Origin: Brevibacillus_D fluminis_A
Lineage (GTDB): Bacteria; Bacillota; Bacilli; Brevibacillales; Brevibacillaceae
Reading direction: 5' to 3'
Assembly (NCBI RefSeq): GCF_052072235.1
Contig: NZ_CM125436.1
Span: 2,908,001-2,972,000, forward strand
Length of the DNA stretch: 64,000 bases
How positions within the stretch are numbered: the stretch's first letter is position 1; each line of letters begins with the position of its first letter. The notes beneath the pieces are model-generated. The model was not told where the DNA came from, did not search any database, and saw only the letters and a program-made list of their open reading frames with translations. Position numbers and translations under genes: made by a program. This document shows positions 50,550 through 59,423 of this stretch, piece after piece.

Positions 50550-52522
50550 GTAGAGTAGAGAACTGAAACTTTCTGGCGACCTTTAGATCGCCAGAACTTG
50601 TTTCAGCTCCCCCTCATCAAACCGTACGTGAGGTTCTCCCTCATACGGCTTTCCGATGTTCTTCTTTCTTTGGCATGCGGCTTTTCCTTAAGCAGCTAAT
50701 TTCACCAATGTTCCTCTCGTCTGCATGATTACTTCTCCGACTCGCGCATGTTTCTTTCGCTCATTTCTTTTCTTGTTCCAGAAGAGAGTAAGTCGTTCGA
50801 TCACATACCAATCGATGCGATTTCCCCATTTAGCTGATATGGGCGAGATGAAGTAGTAATTCTTAAAGCCTTGCAACTTTCGGTTCAGTCCCTTTACCAA
50901 ATCCTCTAGGCTCCAGAAAAGTTTGCTTCTGGGCTCTGTGTATTCCTTGATTTTACGTCTCATATTCTTCATGGCTTTCTTGCTTGGAATATGAGACATC
51001 ACGAACACTTTACTTCCACCCTTGTTTAGGACTGGAAACTTTCGATGGTGGAGCCCTAGAAAATCGAAACCGCTCGAGTGATCCCAAATGTTGACAAGCC
51101 TTGATTTCTCCTTGCTCAGGGTAAGATCCAGCTTGCTCAAAATAGCTTTTATTACCTGGATGCTTTCCAGTGCTTCGGCTTTGGTTCTGCACATGACCAC
51201 AAAGTCGTCTGCATAGCGAATGAGCTTCCCAAGATGAGCAAATTGTTTCTCCCAAACCGTGTCCATATAGTTAAGGTAGATGTTGGCTAAGAGGGGTGAG
51301 ATGACTCCACCTTGCGGCGTCCCCCATTCCGTTTCATGGAACTGCTCATCTTCCATGACTCCAGCCTTTAGCCAATTTCGGATTAGTTTCAGGACACGTC
51401 GGTCGCTGATTCTCATTTCGACCAGCTTCATCAGCTTTTCTTGGTTAATGTTGTCAAAGTATCCTTTGATGTCAACATCCACTACCCAATACGCTTTCTT
51501 GCTGGCTTTCCTGATCTGTGCGACCGCTTGGTGGGCATTCTTCTTTGGGCGAAACCCAAAGGAGCAGTCCTTAAAGTCGGCTTCAAAGATTGGTTCAATG
51601 GTCATTTTCGTTGCCATTTGCACCACCCTGTCTCGGATGGTTGGAATACCTAGCGGTCTTTCTTTTCCGTCTGGTTTTGGAATAAAGGTGCGTTTTACAG
51701 GGAGTGGTCGATACTTCTTCCGTTTGAGGTCGATATAGATTTCATTTAGGAATCGGCTTTCTCCGTATTCCTCCACAATCTTTTGGATTGATTGACCATC
51801 TACCCCTCCGCTGCCTTTGTTGCTTTTGACTCTTTTCCATGCTTCGGCAAGAATATCTGGACGAAATATCTTGTCGTACAAGGCGTGAAACCGCCGTTTT
51901 GGATTTTCCTTGGCACAAAGATATAGAGTTGTCCAGAGTTGTCGAGCTTTTACGTTGGTGTAGTTAGCAAGTTTGCTTGCATTCACTCACTCTTACCTCC
52001 TTTCAACCCGTGAACAAAGCAGGGTATTGCCTTTCCCTTTCGGCGTCCTTCCCTCCGCAAGGTTGTGTTGTCCTTGCGTTCGTTGGTACTATGACCCCCT
52101 CCGACTCCCTTCCTGCCGTCCACCACTTCCCTTTCGGTTATAGGCTTTCGCTTTACACTCTCCGAGAGTGTGCAGGGGAGGGTCTCCCCAGTTCCGTTAC
52201 TTACTTTCTCAACATACCGATCCCTATACCCCGAGAGGTTCTTGGGTGCTGTACTCCAAGTTCTCCGCACCTTCCATGGACTTCACCTTGTACCCCCAGG
52301 TTCGTCTCCTCCTTGTCCACCTTTCAGTGGTCTTTTTTAACGAGGCGGCAGGATTCACTTTATGTTACGGTCTGCTGATTTGCTCGCAACCTTTCGGGTT
52401 GCTTTGTCACAGGGCTTCAACCTTAGGATTTCTCCACCAGTTGCCTGTCAGCTACGAGGCGACTTGGCTCTTACCTCGGTTGGACTTTCACCAACTAGCA
52501 ATTAACGGCTTGCTGGGCGCGC
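50550..52522 (-). mobile_element. Group II intron, bacterial class C
   Basis: The element is about 1.97 kb. The 5' end reads GCGCGCCCAGCA on the minus strand, followed by the domain I signature GGTGAAAGTCCAACC. Domain V lies at about 50595-50660 with AAAGCCGTATGAGG pairing with CCTCACGTACGGTTT, then a long domain VI hairpin and a CTCTACTCTAC end. The inner frame is a reverse transcriptase without endonuclease. It sits directly behind the terminator of the SLH gene, as class C introns do. The expected start is GTGCG, so the second base C is odd. The ends are read by eye and may be off by a few bases. Confidence 0.85.
50688..51986 (-). CDS. ltrA: Group II intron reverse transcriptase/maturase
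   Basis: The 432-residue protein is encoded in domain IV of the intron. It shows the RT blocks: VDGQSIQKIVEEY, RPLGIPTIRDRVVQMATKM, SFGFRPKKNAHQAVAQI, WVVDVDIKGYFDNINQEKL, EWGTPQGGVISPLLANIYL and the catalytic YADD in LIRYADDFVVMCRTK. The maturase X domain follows (GLNRKLQGFKNYYFI). There is no HNH endonuclease domain, as expected for class C. GTG 51986 lies nine bases behind GGAGG. The frame is intact, so the protein may be active. Confidence 0.95.
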   Translation of the reverse strand: MNASKLANYTNVKARQLWTTLYLCAKENPKRRFHALYDKIFRPDILAEAWKRVKSNKGSGGVDGQSIQKIVEEYGESRFLNEIYIDLKRKKYRPLPVKRTFIPKPDGKERPLGIPTIRDRVVQMATKMTIEPIFEADFKDCSFGFRPKKNAHQAVAQIRKASKKAYWVVDVDIKGYFDNINQEKLMKLVEMRISDRRVLKLIRNWLKAGVMEDEQFHETEWGTPQGGVISPLLANIYLNYMDTVWEKQFAHLGKLIRYADDFVVMCRTKAEALESIQVIKAILSKLDLTLSKEKSRLVNIWDHSSGFDFLGLHHRKFPVLNKGGSKVFVMSHIPSKKAMKNMRRKIKEYTEPRSKLFWSLEDLVKGLNRKLQGFKNYYFISPISAKWGNRIDWYVIERLTLFWNKKRNERKKHARVGEVIMQTRGTLVKLAA

Positions 52523-52530
52523 GGATACGC

Positions 52531-52564
52531 AAAAAGCGCCTTATCGTTGGATAAAGGCGCTTTT
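52531..52564 (-). terminator. Terminator of the SLH protein gene, used as intron target
   Basis: AGCGCC plus TTA pairs with TAA plus GGCGCT (one bulged A) and a run of T follows on the minus strand, then GCGTATCC and the intron boundary at 52522. Confidence 0.85.
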
Positions 52565-52579
52565 GTGTTTTTTTCCGAT

Positions 52580-54175
52580 TTATTTTTTCGTAATTCCAAT
52601 CTCAACGTCCAAATCTTCCCCGCTGTCTTTCGCTGTCAGCATGATCACTTCATCTTTAACCTCAAGATCATATGCGGAGTCAATCTCTTCATTCTCCTGC
52701 AACGCATCTGCGATCTTCTCGGCAATTTCCTTTGCGGTATCGTTGTCATCGATGGTAACCGTGACAGTCTCGTTGATATGATCATCTTTCACCTTCACCG
52801 CATAGGTAGAAGCGGAAGTCGCATCCGACTTGACCGTAATGTTCCACGATTCTGCAACGGAGGCATTTTTCAGCGAACCTTTGTCGACAGACGTATCCAA
52901 GCCGAGCTTGTCGAGCGCGCTTCCCGTGAATTTGATGGAAGGAACCACGTCAGTCGGGCTATTGTCGGTTTCAAAAACAAATCGGTCATCTTCATAAGAA
53001 ACGTTCACGCGGCTGTTATCGTCCAAAGCATCGCCGATCGCAGCTTCCAATTCAGCAGCCGCTTCCTCGCCATCGTCCTCGCTGCCATCGATGCCCGCAA
53101 GATCGATCGACGCGAACGCCTTCCCGTTCAAGGAAATCGAGAGGGTTTCAGCTGAGAGATCAGGTGTGCTGTTGGAGAGGCGGGAACCGGTTTTCACCGC
53201 TTCTTGAAAAGCATCGGCTTTTTTGCCGTCCGAAATCTTTTCTACCTTGAACGCTACCTCTTCATCTGTTGTATACGCATAGATGGTCTGAATCTTATTG
53301 TTTTTCAAAACAAGCTCGATTTTCATCCCCACATCCAGAGAATCGAAGCTCGACGATTTGCCATCCAGTTTAACAACCGCATCATCAGCTACTTCATATG
53401 TTTTGGAACCGATGGTCAGCTCCTCATCGGCTTTATCGATCTTGGCAATGGTTCCTTTTACATGGTTGCCAAGGTCGACATTGCCGAATTTGCCGAGCAA
53501 GCGGTTTACGAACACGGCCATTTCGGCACGAGTTACCGGTTTGTTCGGTTTAAATGTCTTGTCTCCGTATCCTTCTACCAGCGATTGCAATAATGCGAAA
53601 GACAAGTACGCCTTGTCATCGGATGAAAGCGTGGAAATGTCGCCGAAATAGAGAGCGTCATCCGAACTTTCATCGAATTCGGAACCTAATGCGTTCACCA
53701 ACAGCTTGATGACAAACATTCTTGTCGCCGGTTTGTTCGGTTGGAAGTCCTTGTCATCCACGATGTGATTGATCAATGCCAGTTTGACCGCATGTTGCGC
53801 CCACTCGGGAACATCTTTTCCTGTGTAGTCATCTCCGGCCGTCAGCAGGTCTTTGTTTTGCGTTAGCAAATTGATCACCATCGTCAGCGCTTCAAGCTGT
53901 GTAACCGGCTTGTTCGGGCGGAACGTGTGATCCGGATACCCCTTGATAATCGATTTATCCACCATGATTTTGACAGTCGCTTCTGCCCAATGCTTCTGCA
54001 AGTCGGAAAAGTCCGCTACCTTGATCGGATAGGCGTTGCCTTTCCCTTTTCCTTTATGATCATTTCCATGTCCCTGTCCATGGTTATTTTCTTTCGCGCT
54101 AACCGCTGTTCCAAACGTTACCATCAATGTCCCGGCCAGGACCGTAGGCAAAATCTTATGTTTCCATGTCTTCAT
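52580..54175 (-). CDS. S-layer homology (SLH) domain surface protein
   Basis: The 531-residue protein has a signal peptide (ILPTVLAGTLMVTFGTAVSA), a His/Gly/Lys-rich linker, and three SLH domains up to about residue 235: FSDLQKHWAEATVKIMVDKS, VPEWAQHAVKLALINHIVDD and DKAYLSFALLQSLVEGYGDK with TFKPNKPVTRAEMA. SLH domains bind pyruvylated secondary cell wall polymer. The rest is beta-rich, acidic and Lys/Asp/Ser-rich, with two repeats of a strand-helix-strand unit (EEAAAELEAAIGDAL and AKEIAEKIADALQEN each between strands). GAGGAGG supports ATG 54175. It is followed by the terminator that hosts the intron. Confidence 0.9.
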   Translation of the reverse strand: MKTWKHKILPTVLAGTLMVTFGTAVSAKENNHGQGHGNDHKGKGKGNAYPIKVADFSDLQKHWAEATVKIMVDKSIIKGYPDHTFRPNKPVTQLEALTMVINLLTQNKDLLTAGDDYTGKDVPEWAQHAVKLALINHIVDDKDFQPNKPATRMFVIKLLVNALGSEFDESSDDALYFGDISTLSSDDKAYLSFALLQSLVEGYGDKTFKPNKPVTRAEMAVFVNRLLGKFGNVDLGNHVKGTIAKIDKADEELTIGSKTYEVADDAVVKLDGKSSSFDSLDVGMKIELVLKNNKIQTIYAYTTDEEVAFKVEKISDGKKADAFQEAVKTGSRLSNSTPDLSAETLSISLNGKAFASIDLAGIDGSEDDGEEAAAELEAAIGDALDDNSRVNVSYEDDRFVFETDNSPTDVVPSIKFTGSALDKLGLDTSVDKGSLKNASVAESWNITVKSDATSASTYAVKVKDDHINETVTVTIDDNDTAKEIAEKIADALQENEEIDSAYDLEVKDEVIMLTAKDSGEDLDVEIGITKK

Positions 54176-54342
54176 ACCAGATGCCTCCTCGATTTTGTTT
54201 CTGACAATTCTGGTAGACGGGCGCAGGAAACAAAAGGTTGCAAATTTTTGGACCCATCTGGCATACTTTTCTTTGAACCATGAAATTCCATATTTTGCTG
54301 GCTCTTCAAAACGACAACATCCTAAATAGTTGGAGCTGATTC

Positions 54343-54942
54343 ATGATGAAAAAAGTCTGCCTGTTATTACCGAACGGCTTTGAAGCAGTTGAGGCAAGCG
54401 TTTTTACAGATGTATTTGGATGGAATAAGGAGGAGGGCGATGGTTCCACCGATCTTGTTACAGTCGGCACACGGAAAGAACTAACGTGTACGTTTAATTT
54501 TACGGTACGACCTGAATTATTGATTGAAGACGTCCACGTCGATCAGTTTGATGCCCTTGCATTACCGGGAGGGTTTGATCAAGCGGGTTTTTACGAAGAT
54601 GCGTATCGAACTGACGTGCTCGAACTCATTCGAGCGTTTGACAAACAGGAAAAAATCATTGCCTCCGTCTGTGTTGGGGCATTGGTACTCGGAAAAAGTG
54701 GGATTTTGCAAGGAAGAAATGCAACCACTTACAATTTAGAAAATGGAATGAGACAAAAACGACTTGCTGAGATGGGCGTGAATGTCATTCCTGATCAACC
54801 GATCGTCATTGACAGGAACATCATCACGTCCTATAATCCTGCGACTGCCTTTGATGTGGCTTTTACCCTGCTCGAGCTGCTTACTTCCCTAGAAAATGCA
54901 AATCATGTAAGAAAGCTTATGGGATTTCTTCCGTCAGAGTAG
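54343..54942 (+). CDS. DJ-1/PfpI-family protein
   Basis: The 199-residue protein has the class I amidotransferase-like DJ-1 fold: KVCLLLPNGFEAVEASVFTD, FDALALPGGFDQAGF, and the nucleophile elbow IIASVCVGALVLGKSGILQG with Cys near residue 108. Glu 16 of NGFEAVE matches the conserved partner. Members act as chaperones, glyoxalases or proteases and the role here is unknown. GGAG precedes the ATG pair at 54343. Codon use is more AT-rich than in neighbours, which may point to transfer. Confidence 0.88.
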   Translation: MMKKVCLLLPNGFEAVEASVFTDVFGWNKEEGDGSTDLVTVGTRKELTCTFNFTVRPELLIEDVHVDQFDALALPGGFDQAGFYEDAYRTDVLELIRAFDKQEKIIASVCVGALVLGKSGILQGRNATTYNLENGMRQKRLAEMGVNVIPDQPIVIDRNIITSYNPATAFDVAFTLLELLTSLENANHVRKLMGFLPSE

Positions 54943-55067
54943 CATACGTGTGATTGCCTAGCCGGGTTGGGCCAAGCTTTGTAAGGTAACCCACCACATT
55001 TAGAGATACACGGATTGGTGTTTTTCATGGATTCTCCCAGATGGGTGGGTTCTTCCTTCTGGCTTTG

Positions 55068-55748
55068 CTATCTCGTCATGCTCTCAGCATCTTTTAGTTG
55101 CTTGATGCTATAGCTCAATTGAATCGTTCTGCCTGTTCGCGGATCGCGCAGCTTCGCCAAAAACGTCTCGCCGAACAAGAATGTGCCGGAATGAAGCGGG
55201 AGCGTCCCGCAAAATACAGCCATTCCCCCGCTCACATAGTCGCGTTCCCGCAAAATGCGGAACAGCTCGTCCGGATTGAGAAAGCTACCCAACGTCCCGC
55301 GTTGATAGAGATGCTGGACGCCGCCATCGATGACCCAGCTTTCCATCTCGATTTCATCCCAATACGCCCGGATGGTATCAAGCGGCCAAACATGCGGCGA
55401 GATCGGCTTTAGGCAAACCTGCTTCGATTTTTGAATCGAGCTGGCTTCCAGCACCCGATCCGTATGATCGCTGCCGAGCCCCACATACCACGCTCCGTTA
55501 ATATCCATGAGCACTGCTTCCGCCTCACCGCTGCTATGGTTTTGCACGACGGTAATTTCATCGGTCACCTGCATGAGCTGCGGGGAGAGATCGTAGATCA
55601 TCGGCACGCGCGGTGGAGCCGGTATGCCCAGTTCTTTCAGTTCGTCAATGTGCCGTTGAACGGCTTCCTGGTCTTTTCCGGTATACCCTGCGATAATCAG
55701 CCGGGCCGGTTCCCATTCCAGCATTGTTCCGTTGCTTTGGAGTTTCAT
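55068..55748 (-). CDS. DUF2848 family protein
   Basis: The 226-residue product carries the DUF2848 marks: PAPPRVPMIYDLSPQLMQ, the central GEAEAVLMDINGAWYVGLGS, DHTDRVLEASSIQKSKQVCL, and VWPLDTIRAYWDEIEMES. The fold resembles fumarylacetoacetate hydrolase-like enzymes, but no reaction is known. AGAGAGG precedes ATG 55748, 30 bp after the nitrilase gene. It is the last gene of the hpaB cluster and may act on a ring-cleavage or carboxylic product. Confidence 0.8.
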   Translation of the reverse strand: MKLQSNGTMLEWEPARLIIAGYTGKDQEAVQRHIDELKELGIPAPPRVPMIYDLSPQLMQVTDEITVVQNHSSGEAEAVLMDINGAWYVGLGSDHTDRVLEASSIQKSKQVCLKPISPHVWPLDTIRAYWDEIEMESWVIDGGVQHLYQRGTLGSFLNPDELFRILRERDYVSGGMAVFCGTLPLHSGTFLFGETFLAKLRDPRTGRTIQLSYSIKQLKDAESMTR

Positions 55749-55778
55749 CAGATCAGTCCTCTCTCCTCTCCATTTTTG

Positions 55779-56552
55779 TCAGCGCAATACGCGATGCTTT
55801 AACTGCGGGAATGTCTCCCGGATGTGGGCGATTTGCCCCAGATCGATTTGCGCTTTCACAATCGCTTCTTGCTCTCCCCCCGAGGCGATGACGACGCCCC
55901 ACGGATCGACCACCTGGCTGTGTCCTCCCAGCAAAGTGCCTCTGGTCGTTCCCGCGCAGTTGCTTGCGATCAGATAGCATTGATTTTCCAATGCCCTGAC
56001 CTGATTGAACAAATTCCAGTGCATCAGCCGCCGGTGCGGCCACGCGGAAGTGACCAAGAGCAGTTCGGCCCCACGATCAACCTGCCTGCGGAACAGCTCG
56101 GGAAAACGCAAATCGTAACAGGTGGCCAAGCCTACCTTGCCAAACGACGTATCCACCACCGTTATGTCGTCGCCGCGGGTCAACAGCTTTCCCTCGTCCG
56201 AGCCGTAGCGGAACAAATGAATTTTGCGATAGGAAGCGATCTGGCGGCCTTGCGGATCGAACATCACGCTTGTGTTGTAAAACTTGTCGCCGTCACTCTC
56301 GACAAAGCTTCCGGCAAACAAGTAGGCACCGAGGGCTTTTGCTTTCGCGGAAAAACGCGCGACGAACGGGCCGTCCATCGGTTCCGCCTCCTCCGTATAG
56401 CGATCAAAGGAGAAGTAACCGGTCGCCCAAATTTCCGGCAGAACAATCAGATCGTATCCTTCGAGCGTGTCGAGCGTCGATTCGACTCGCTGGATGCGCT
56501 GTTCTTTTGTTTCATCGTCCTTGATTTCAACTTGAACGGATGCAACGTTCAT
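55779..56552 (-). CDS. Carbon-nitrogen hydrolase (nitrilase superfamily)
   Basis: The 257-residue enzyme shows the Glu-Lys-Cys triad: DLIVLPEIWATGYFSFDRY, YRKIHLFRYGSDEGKLL, and GLATCYDLRFPELFRRQ. It belongs to the omega-amidase/Nit-like branch which cleaves C-N bonds of amides. GGAAG lies eight bases before ATG 56552, five bases after the hpaB stop. It probably works on an amide made or consumed in the hpaB pathway. A different, second nitrilase (pydC) is elsewhere in the window. Confidence 0.88.
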   Translation of the reverse strand: MNVASVQVEIKDDETKEQRIQRVESTLDTLEGYDLIVLPEIWATGYFSFDRYTEEAEPMDGPFVARFSAKAKALGAYLFAGSFVESDGDKFYNTSVMFDPQGRQIASYRKIHLFRYGSDEGKLLTRGDDITVVDTSFGKVGLATCYDLRFPELFRRQVDRGAELLLVTSAWPHRRLMHWNLFNQVRALENQCYLIASNCAGTTRGTLLGGHSQVVDPWGVVIASGGEQEAIVKAQIDLGQIAHIRETFPQLKHRVLR

Positions 56553-56557
56553 CGTGC

Positions 56558-58018
56558 TCACTTCCTTTCATGATCGTGGGGAAGCTGGTAGGAACCCAAA
56601 AACCGCTCCACAAGCTTGACCGCTTCCTGATACCCGTAGTTGCGGAACGAGTATCCTTTCACCACGAACGGCGCTCCATTGTAAAACATTTCGTACTGCT
56701 GATGACGGCCGCCAAATTCTGAACCGACGATATCCCAGGCCAGTTTGAACAATTGGATCTTTTGCGTGGAATCCACATTGCCGCCGCGAATGTATTTCGC
56801 GATGTCCGCCGCCGTCTCGGGATGGATCATTTCGCGATACGTCGACGGTCCCTGCAAAACGCCGCCGCCCGCCAATTCACGCAAAATTTTGATCACGCTG
56901 GTGTAGATCGTGTCCTGCATCCCGACAATCCCGTACAGAAAGCGCGGATTCGGTCGGACCAAACCGTGTTCGTCCTGGATGCACTGGTATTCGGAAGCGA
57001 GCATCATGCCCTCTACGGTAGATGCGATGGAGGCAAGCTCCCCTAATTTTTCCTGGACTTGCGGGAACTTGTCGGTCCCGTTCATTTCCGCCATTTTGCG
57101 GGCAACACCGATGACGAATTTCAGTTTGGTGGCAAAGCGGATTTGCGCCTGATTATTGCCGACCGCATGTGCCGGTGTTTCATGAAATTGCGCACGGACC
57201 AGATCGATGTTTTTGTAGACAAATACGTGCTCCCACGGAATGAAGACATCGTCGAACACGACGAACGAGTCGCTTTCGTCAAACTGCGTGGAAAGCGGAT
57301 AATCGAATGTACTGGGCTTGTCTTGCGCATAGCTCGGACGCGCGTACAATTTCAACCCGGGAGCGTCCATCGGAACTGCAAAGGAAATGGCGTAATCTTC
57401 ATCACCCGGACGCAACGGCGAAATGACGCTGCAAAACAAGTAATTGCTGACCGCAGACCCAGTCCCCAGCATTTGCGAGCCGCGTACGACAATCCCGTCT
57501 TCCCGTTCCTCATAGACAGCCATCGCCACATATTTTTCATCCAGCTCATGCGCCGCCTTGCTTCGATCGACCTGCTGCGGAATGATCACATACGACACAT
57601 ACAAGTCATTGTCGCGAGCGAACTTATAAAAATTGACGACATTGTCCTTGAATCGTTGACCGCCTCGCTCAAACACGTGCGCTGCACCAGCGAAGCTGGC
57701 CAAAAAGCTCGCCACATGGTCCGGGCTCCGGCCGACAAAACCGCAGGTCGCTTCCGCCCATGTCGTGATCGCCTCCCTGCGCTCCTGCAAGTCTTCCCTG
57801 CTTCGGGGAATCATGTAAATCTTGTTGGCGATCATTCCGTCTTCTGTCACGTAGGTCATCTTGTTTTTCGGGTCCGCCGCGATGTCGTACAGCCCTGCCA
57901 CCGTATCGATGATCCCGGTAAATGCGGGGTGCGTCGTGACATCCTGAACACGTTCTCCCCCGATGTAAATGCAGCGATTGTCTTTCAGCGAATCTTTATA
58001 CTGCTGGCCTGTTCTCAT
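56558..58018 (-). CDS. hpaB: 4-hydroxyphenylacetate 3-monooxygenase-like oxygenase (HpaB family)
   Basis: The 486-residue FADH2-dependent oxygenase has family segments MRTGQQYKDSLKDNRCIYI, AVYEEREDGIVVRGSQMLGT, AISFAVPMDAPGLKLYARP, and FIPWEHVFVYKNIDL. HpaB-type enzymes add oxygen ortho to a phenolic OH, using reduced flavin from a partner reductase. Other members act on 4-hydroxybutyryl-CoA or chlorophenols, so the substrate is not sure. ATG 58018 is preceded by AGGAGAG. The PPOX gene upstream might be the flavin-side partner. Its promoter has a GntR-type palindrome. Confidence 0.88.
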   Translation of the reverse strand: MRTGQQYKDSLKDNRCIYIGGERVQDVTTHPAFTGIIDTVAGLYDIAADPKNKMTYVTEDGMIANKIYMIPRSREDLQERREAITTWAEATCGFVGRSPDHVASFLASFAGAAHVFERGGQRFKDNVVNFYKFARDNDLYVSYVIIPQQVDRSKAAHELDEKYVAMAVYEEREDGIVVRGSQMLGTGSAVSNYLFCSVISPLRPGDEDYAISFAVPMDAPGLKLYARPSYAQDKPSTFDYPLSTQFDESDSFVVFDDVFIPWEHVFVYKNIDLVRAQFHETPAHAVGNNQAQIRFATKLKFVIGVARKMAEMNGTDKFPQVQEKLGELASIASTVEGMMLASEYQCIQDEHGLVRPNPRFLYGIVGMQDTIYTSVIKILRELAGGGVLQGPSTYREMIHPETAADIAKYIRGGNVDSTQKIQLFKLAWDIVGSEFGGRHQQYEMFYNGAPFVVKGYSFRNYGYQEAVKLVERFLGSYQLPHDHERK

Positions 58019-58044
58019 CCGCACACTCTCCTACGTTGATTTTA

Positions 58045-58076
58045 TATATACTGTGTTATGTGTTGTGTATACACAA
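58045..58076 (-). promoter_or_regulatory. hpaB promoter with GntR-type operator
   Basis: The 14-bp perfect palindrome TTGTGTATACACAA (58063-58076) lies just upstream of a TATATA -10 box (58045-58050) on the minus strand. The same half-site is found in front of gntR. Confidence 0.7.
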
Positions 58077-58123
58077 AACACGTAAAAAAAAAACGTTACT
58101 TGATCAGCAGACACCGCTTGCCC

Positions 58124-58579
58124 TCACGCTTGGCTGCAAATGACGTCCTTGACCTCTTGATCAAGCTTTTTGACCAGCTCCGCATTGTACGTTTTGATGA
58201 AAGCCGGCTCCGTTACGACCTTTCCGCCGTAAAACATGATGTCCCGAACCTCTTCGACGTCAACTTCGAGAACAGCAAGCTTGAGCGTGGTCCCCTCCGT
58301 CTGCCTGGATGTTACCGTCGCTTTCCCGTTGATGGCGTAAACGCTTTCAACGCCGATAAACGTGAGAACCAGATGCGGATCGTTCTCCAAGATGCTGACA
58401 AATTCGGATTTGGCATCAATCGCGAAACGAACGGTTTTCTCCGAGATGGCATACACCCACGATAAAGCCGTGGTGTAGACCCTTTCCGTTTGCTTGTTGA
58501 CTACGTTTAGCAGCACGATCGTGTTTCCTTGAAGCAGGGAAATCATATCCGGCTGCAACTCTTCACGCGGTTTACCCAT
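58124..58579 (-). CDS. PPOX-class (split-barrel flavin-binding) protein
   Basis: The 151-residue product starts MGKPREELQPDMISLLQG and shows a pyridoxamine-phosphate-oxidase-like barrel: NTIVLLNVVNKQTERVYTTA, VRFAIDAKSEFVSILENDPH and VYAINGKATVTSRQ. Such proteins bind FMN, F420 or heme. In this cluster a flavin reductase or flavin carrier for HpaB is plausible but unproven. GGGAGG precedes ATG 58579, and the start overlaps the gntR end by eight bases. Confidence 0.75.
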   Translation of the reverse strand: MGKPREELQPDMISLLQGNTIVLLNVVNKQTERVYTTALSWVYAISEKTVRFAIDAKSEFVSILENDPHLVLTFIGVESVYAINGKATVTSRQTEGTTLKLAVLEVDVEEVRDIMFYGGKVVTEPAFIKTYNAELVKKLDQEVKDVICSQA

Positions 58580-59249
58580 GCAGTTCGTCCTCCCATTTCG
58601 TATAGATCGATTCGTTCGTCTTCGCCAGGTGCAGCTCGACACATCGGGTCGCTGCATCCGCATCACCCGACTGCAATGCCTCGATAATCGCCCGATGCTC
58701 TTCAAGCACTTCTTTCATCCGGTTTTCCTTTTTCAAAGCCTGCAAGCCAATTAAATGCGTAAGATTGTGGAGATTCAGCAAGATTTCCTTGACCAGTTCA
58801 TAGTCGGCGAATTCGGCCAGGGTGATATGAAATTTTTGATCCAGGTTGATAAAGGAAATCTCATCGTTGTTTTGCATCATTTCTTCTTGCTCGCGATAAA
58901 TCGTTTTCAAAACATCAAGCTGTCTTTCCGTAATGGTTCCGCTTAACTTGATCATCACTTTTTTTTCAATGGCTTCCCGCAAGAAGAAGATTTGCTCCAC
59001 TTCGCTTTTCGTCACTTTACGAACAGCCAACCCTTTCCGTGGGACGGTAACGAGCAATCCTTCTTTGATAAGGTCTTGCAGCGCTTCCCGGACCGGTGTT
59101 CTCGAAGTGTTCAAATGCTCGGCCATCTTCACTTCGGTAAAAATTTCGTTTGCCGAAAGTTGGCCATTGAGCACGACTTGTTTGATTTGGTGATAGACTT
59201 TCTCTTTCGTGGTTTCTTTTTCGATCGGTTTCAAATGGAAGCCCGCCAT
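58572..59249 (-). CDS. GntR-family (FadR/VanR subfamily) regulator
   Basis: The 225-residue protein has a GntR winged helix in the first 75 residues (EVKMAEHLNTSRTPVREALQ, GLLVTVPRKGLAVRK) and a helical FCD ligand domain with metal-site residues (FHITLAEFADYELVKEILLN, LEEHRAIIEALQSGDADAAT). AAAGGAG supports ATG 59249. It heads the gntR-PPOX operon and likely represses hpaB as well, since both promoters share TTGTGTATACA. The effector would be an acid of the pathway. Confidence 0.92.
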   Translation of the reverse strand: MAGFHLKPIEKETTKEKVYHQIKQVVLNGQLSANEIFTEVKMAEHLNTSRTPVREALQDLIKEGLLVTVPRKGLAVRKVTKSEVEQIFFLREAIEKKVMIKLSGTITERQLDVLKTIYREQEEMMQNNDEISFINLDQKFHITLAEFADYELVKEILLNLHNLTHLIGLQALKKENRMKEVLEEHRAIIEALQSGDADAATRCVELHLAKTNESIYTKWEDELHG

Positions 59250-59270
59250 GGACATTCAACTCCTTTCAGC

Positions 59271-59290
59271 TGTGTATGATGTATACACAA
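59271..59290. promoter_or_regulatory. GntR operator in front of its own gene
   Basis: The minus strand reads TTGTGTATACATCATACACA. Its first 11 bases equal the half-site of the hpaB operator, and the second half is a near inverse. Confidence 0.6.
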
Positions 59291-59353
59291 TACATAAAAC
59301 CGTATCTTGTCGTCAAGTGATTTTCGGAAATTTTCTCACAATAACCCGACAAA

Positions 59354-59392
59354 AAGCGCCATTTCGACATGTGCGGATGCGAAAAGGCGCTT
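59354..59392 (-). terminator. Terminator of the small Asn/Lys-rich gene
   Basis: AAGCGCC and TTTCG pair with CGAAA and GGCGCTT, then TTTTTG follows on the minus strand. Confidence 0.75.
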
Positions 59393-59423
59393 CTCTTCGT
59401 CTGTGTGCTGGCGAAATGCGTCC

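Noticed and set aside
54988..55051. AACCCACC/GGTGGGTT pairing behind the DJ-1 gene as terminator
   Set aside because: The loop is about 48 nt and the T tail is poor, so it was not listed as a feature.
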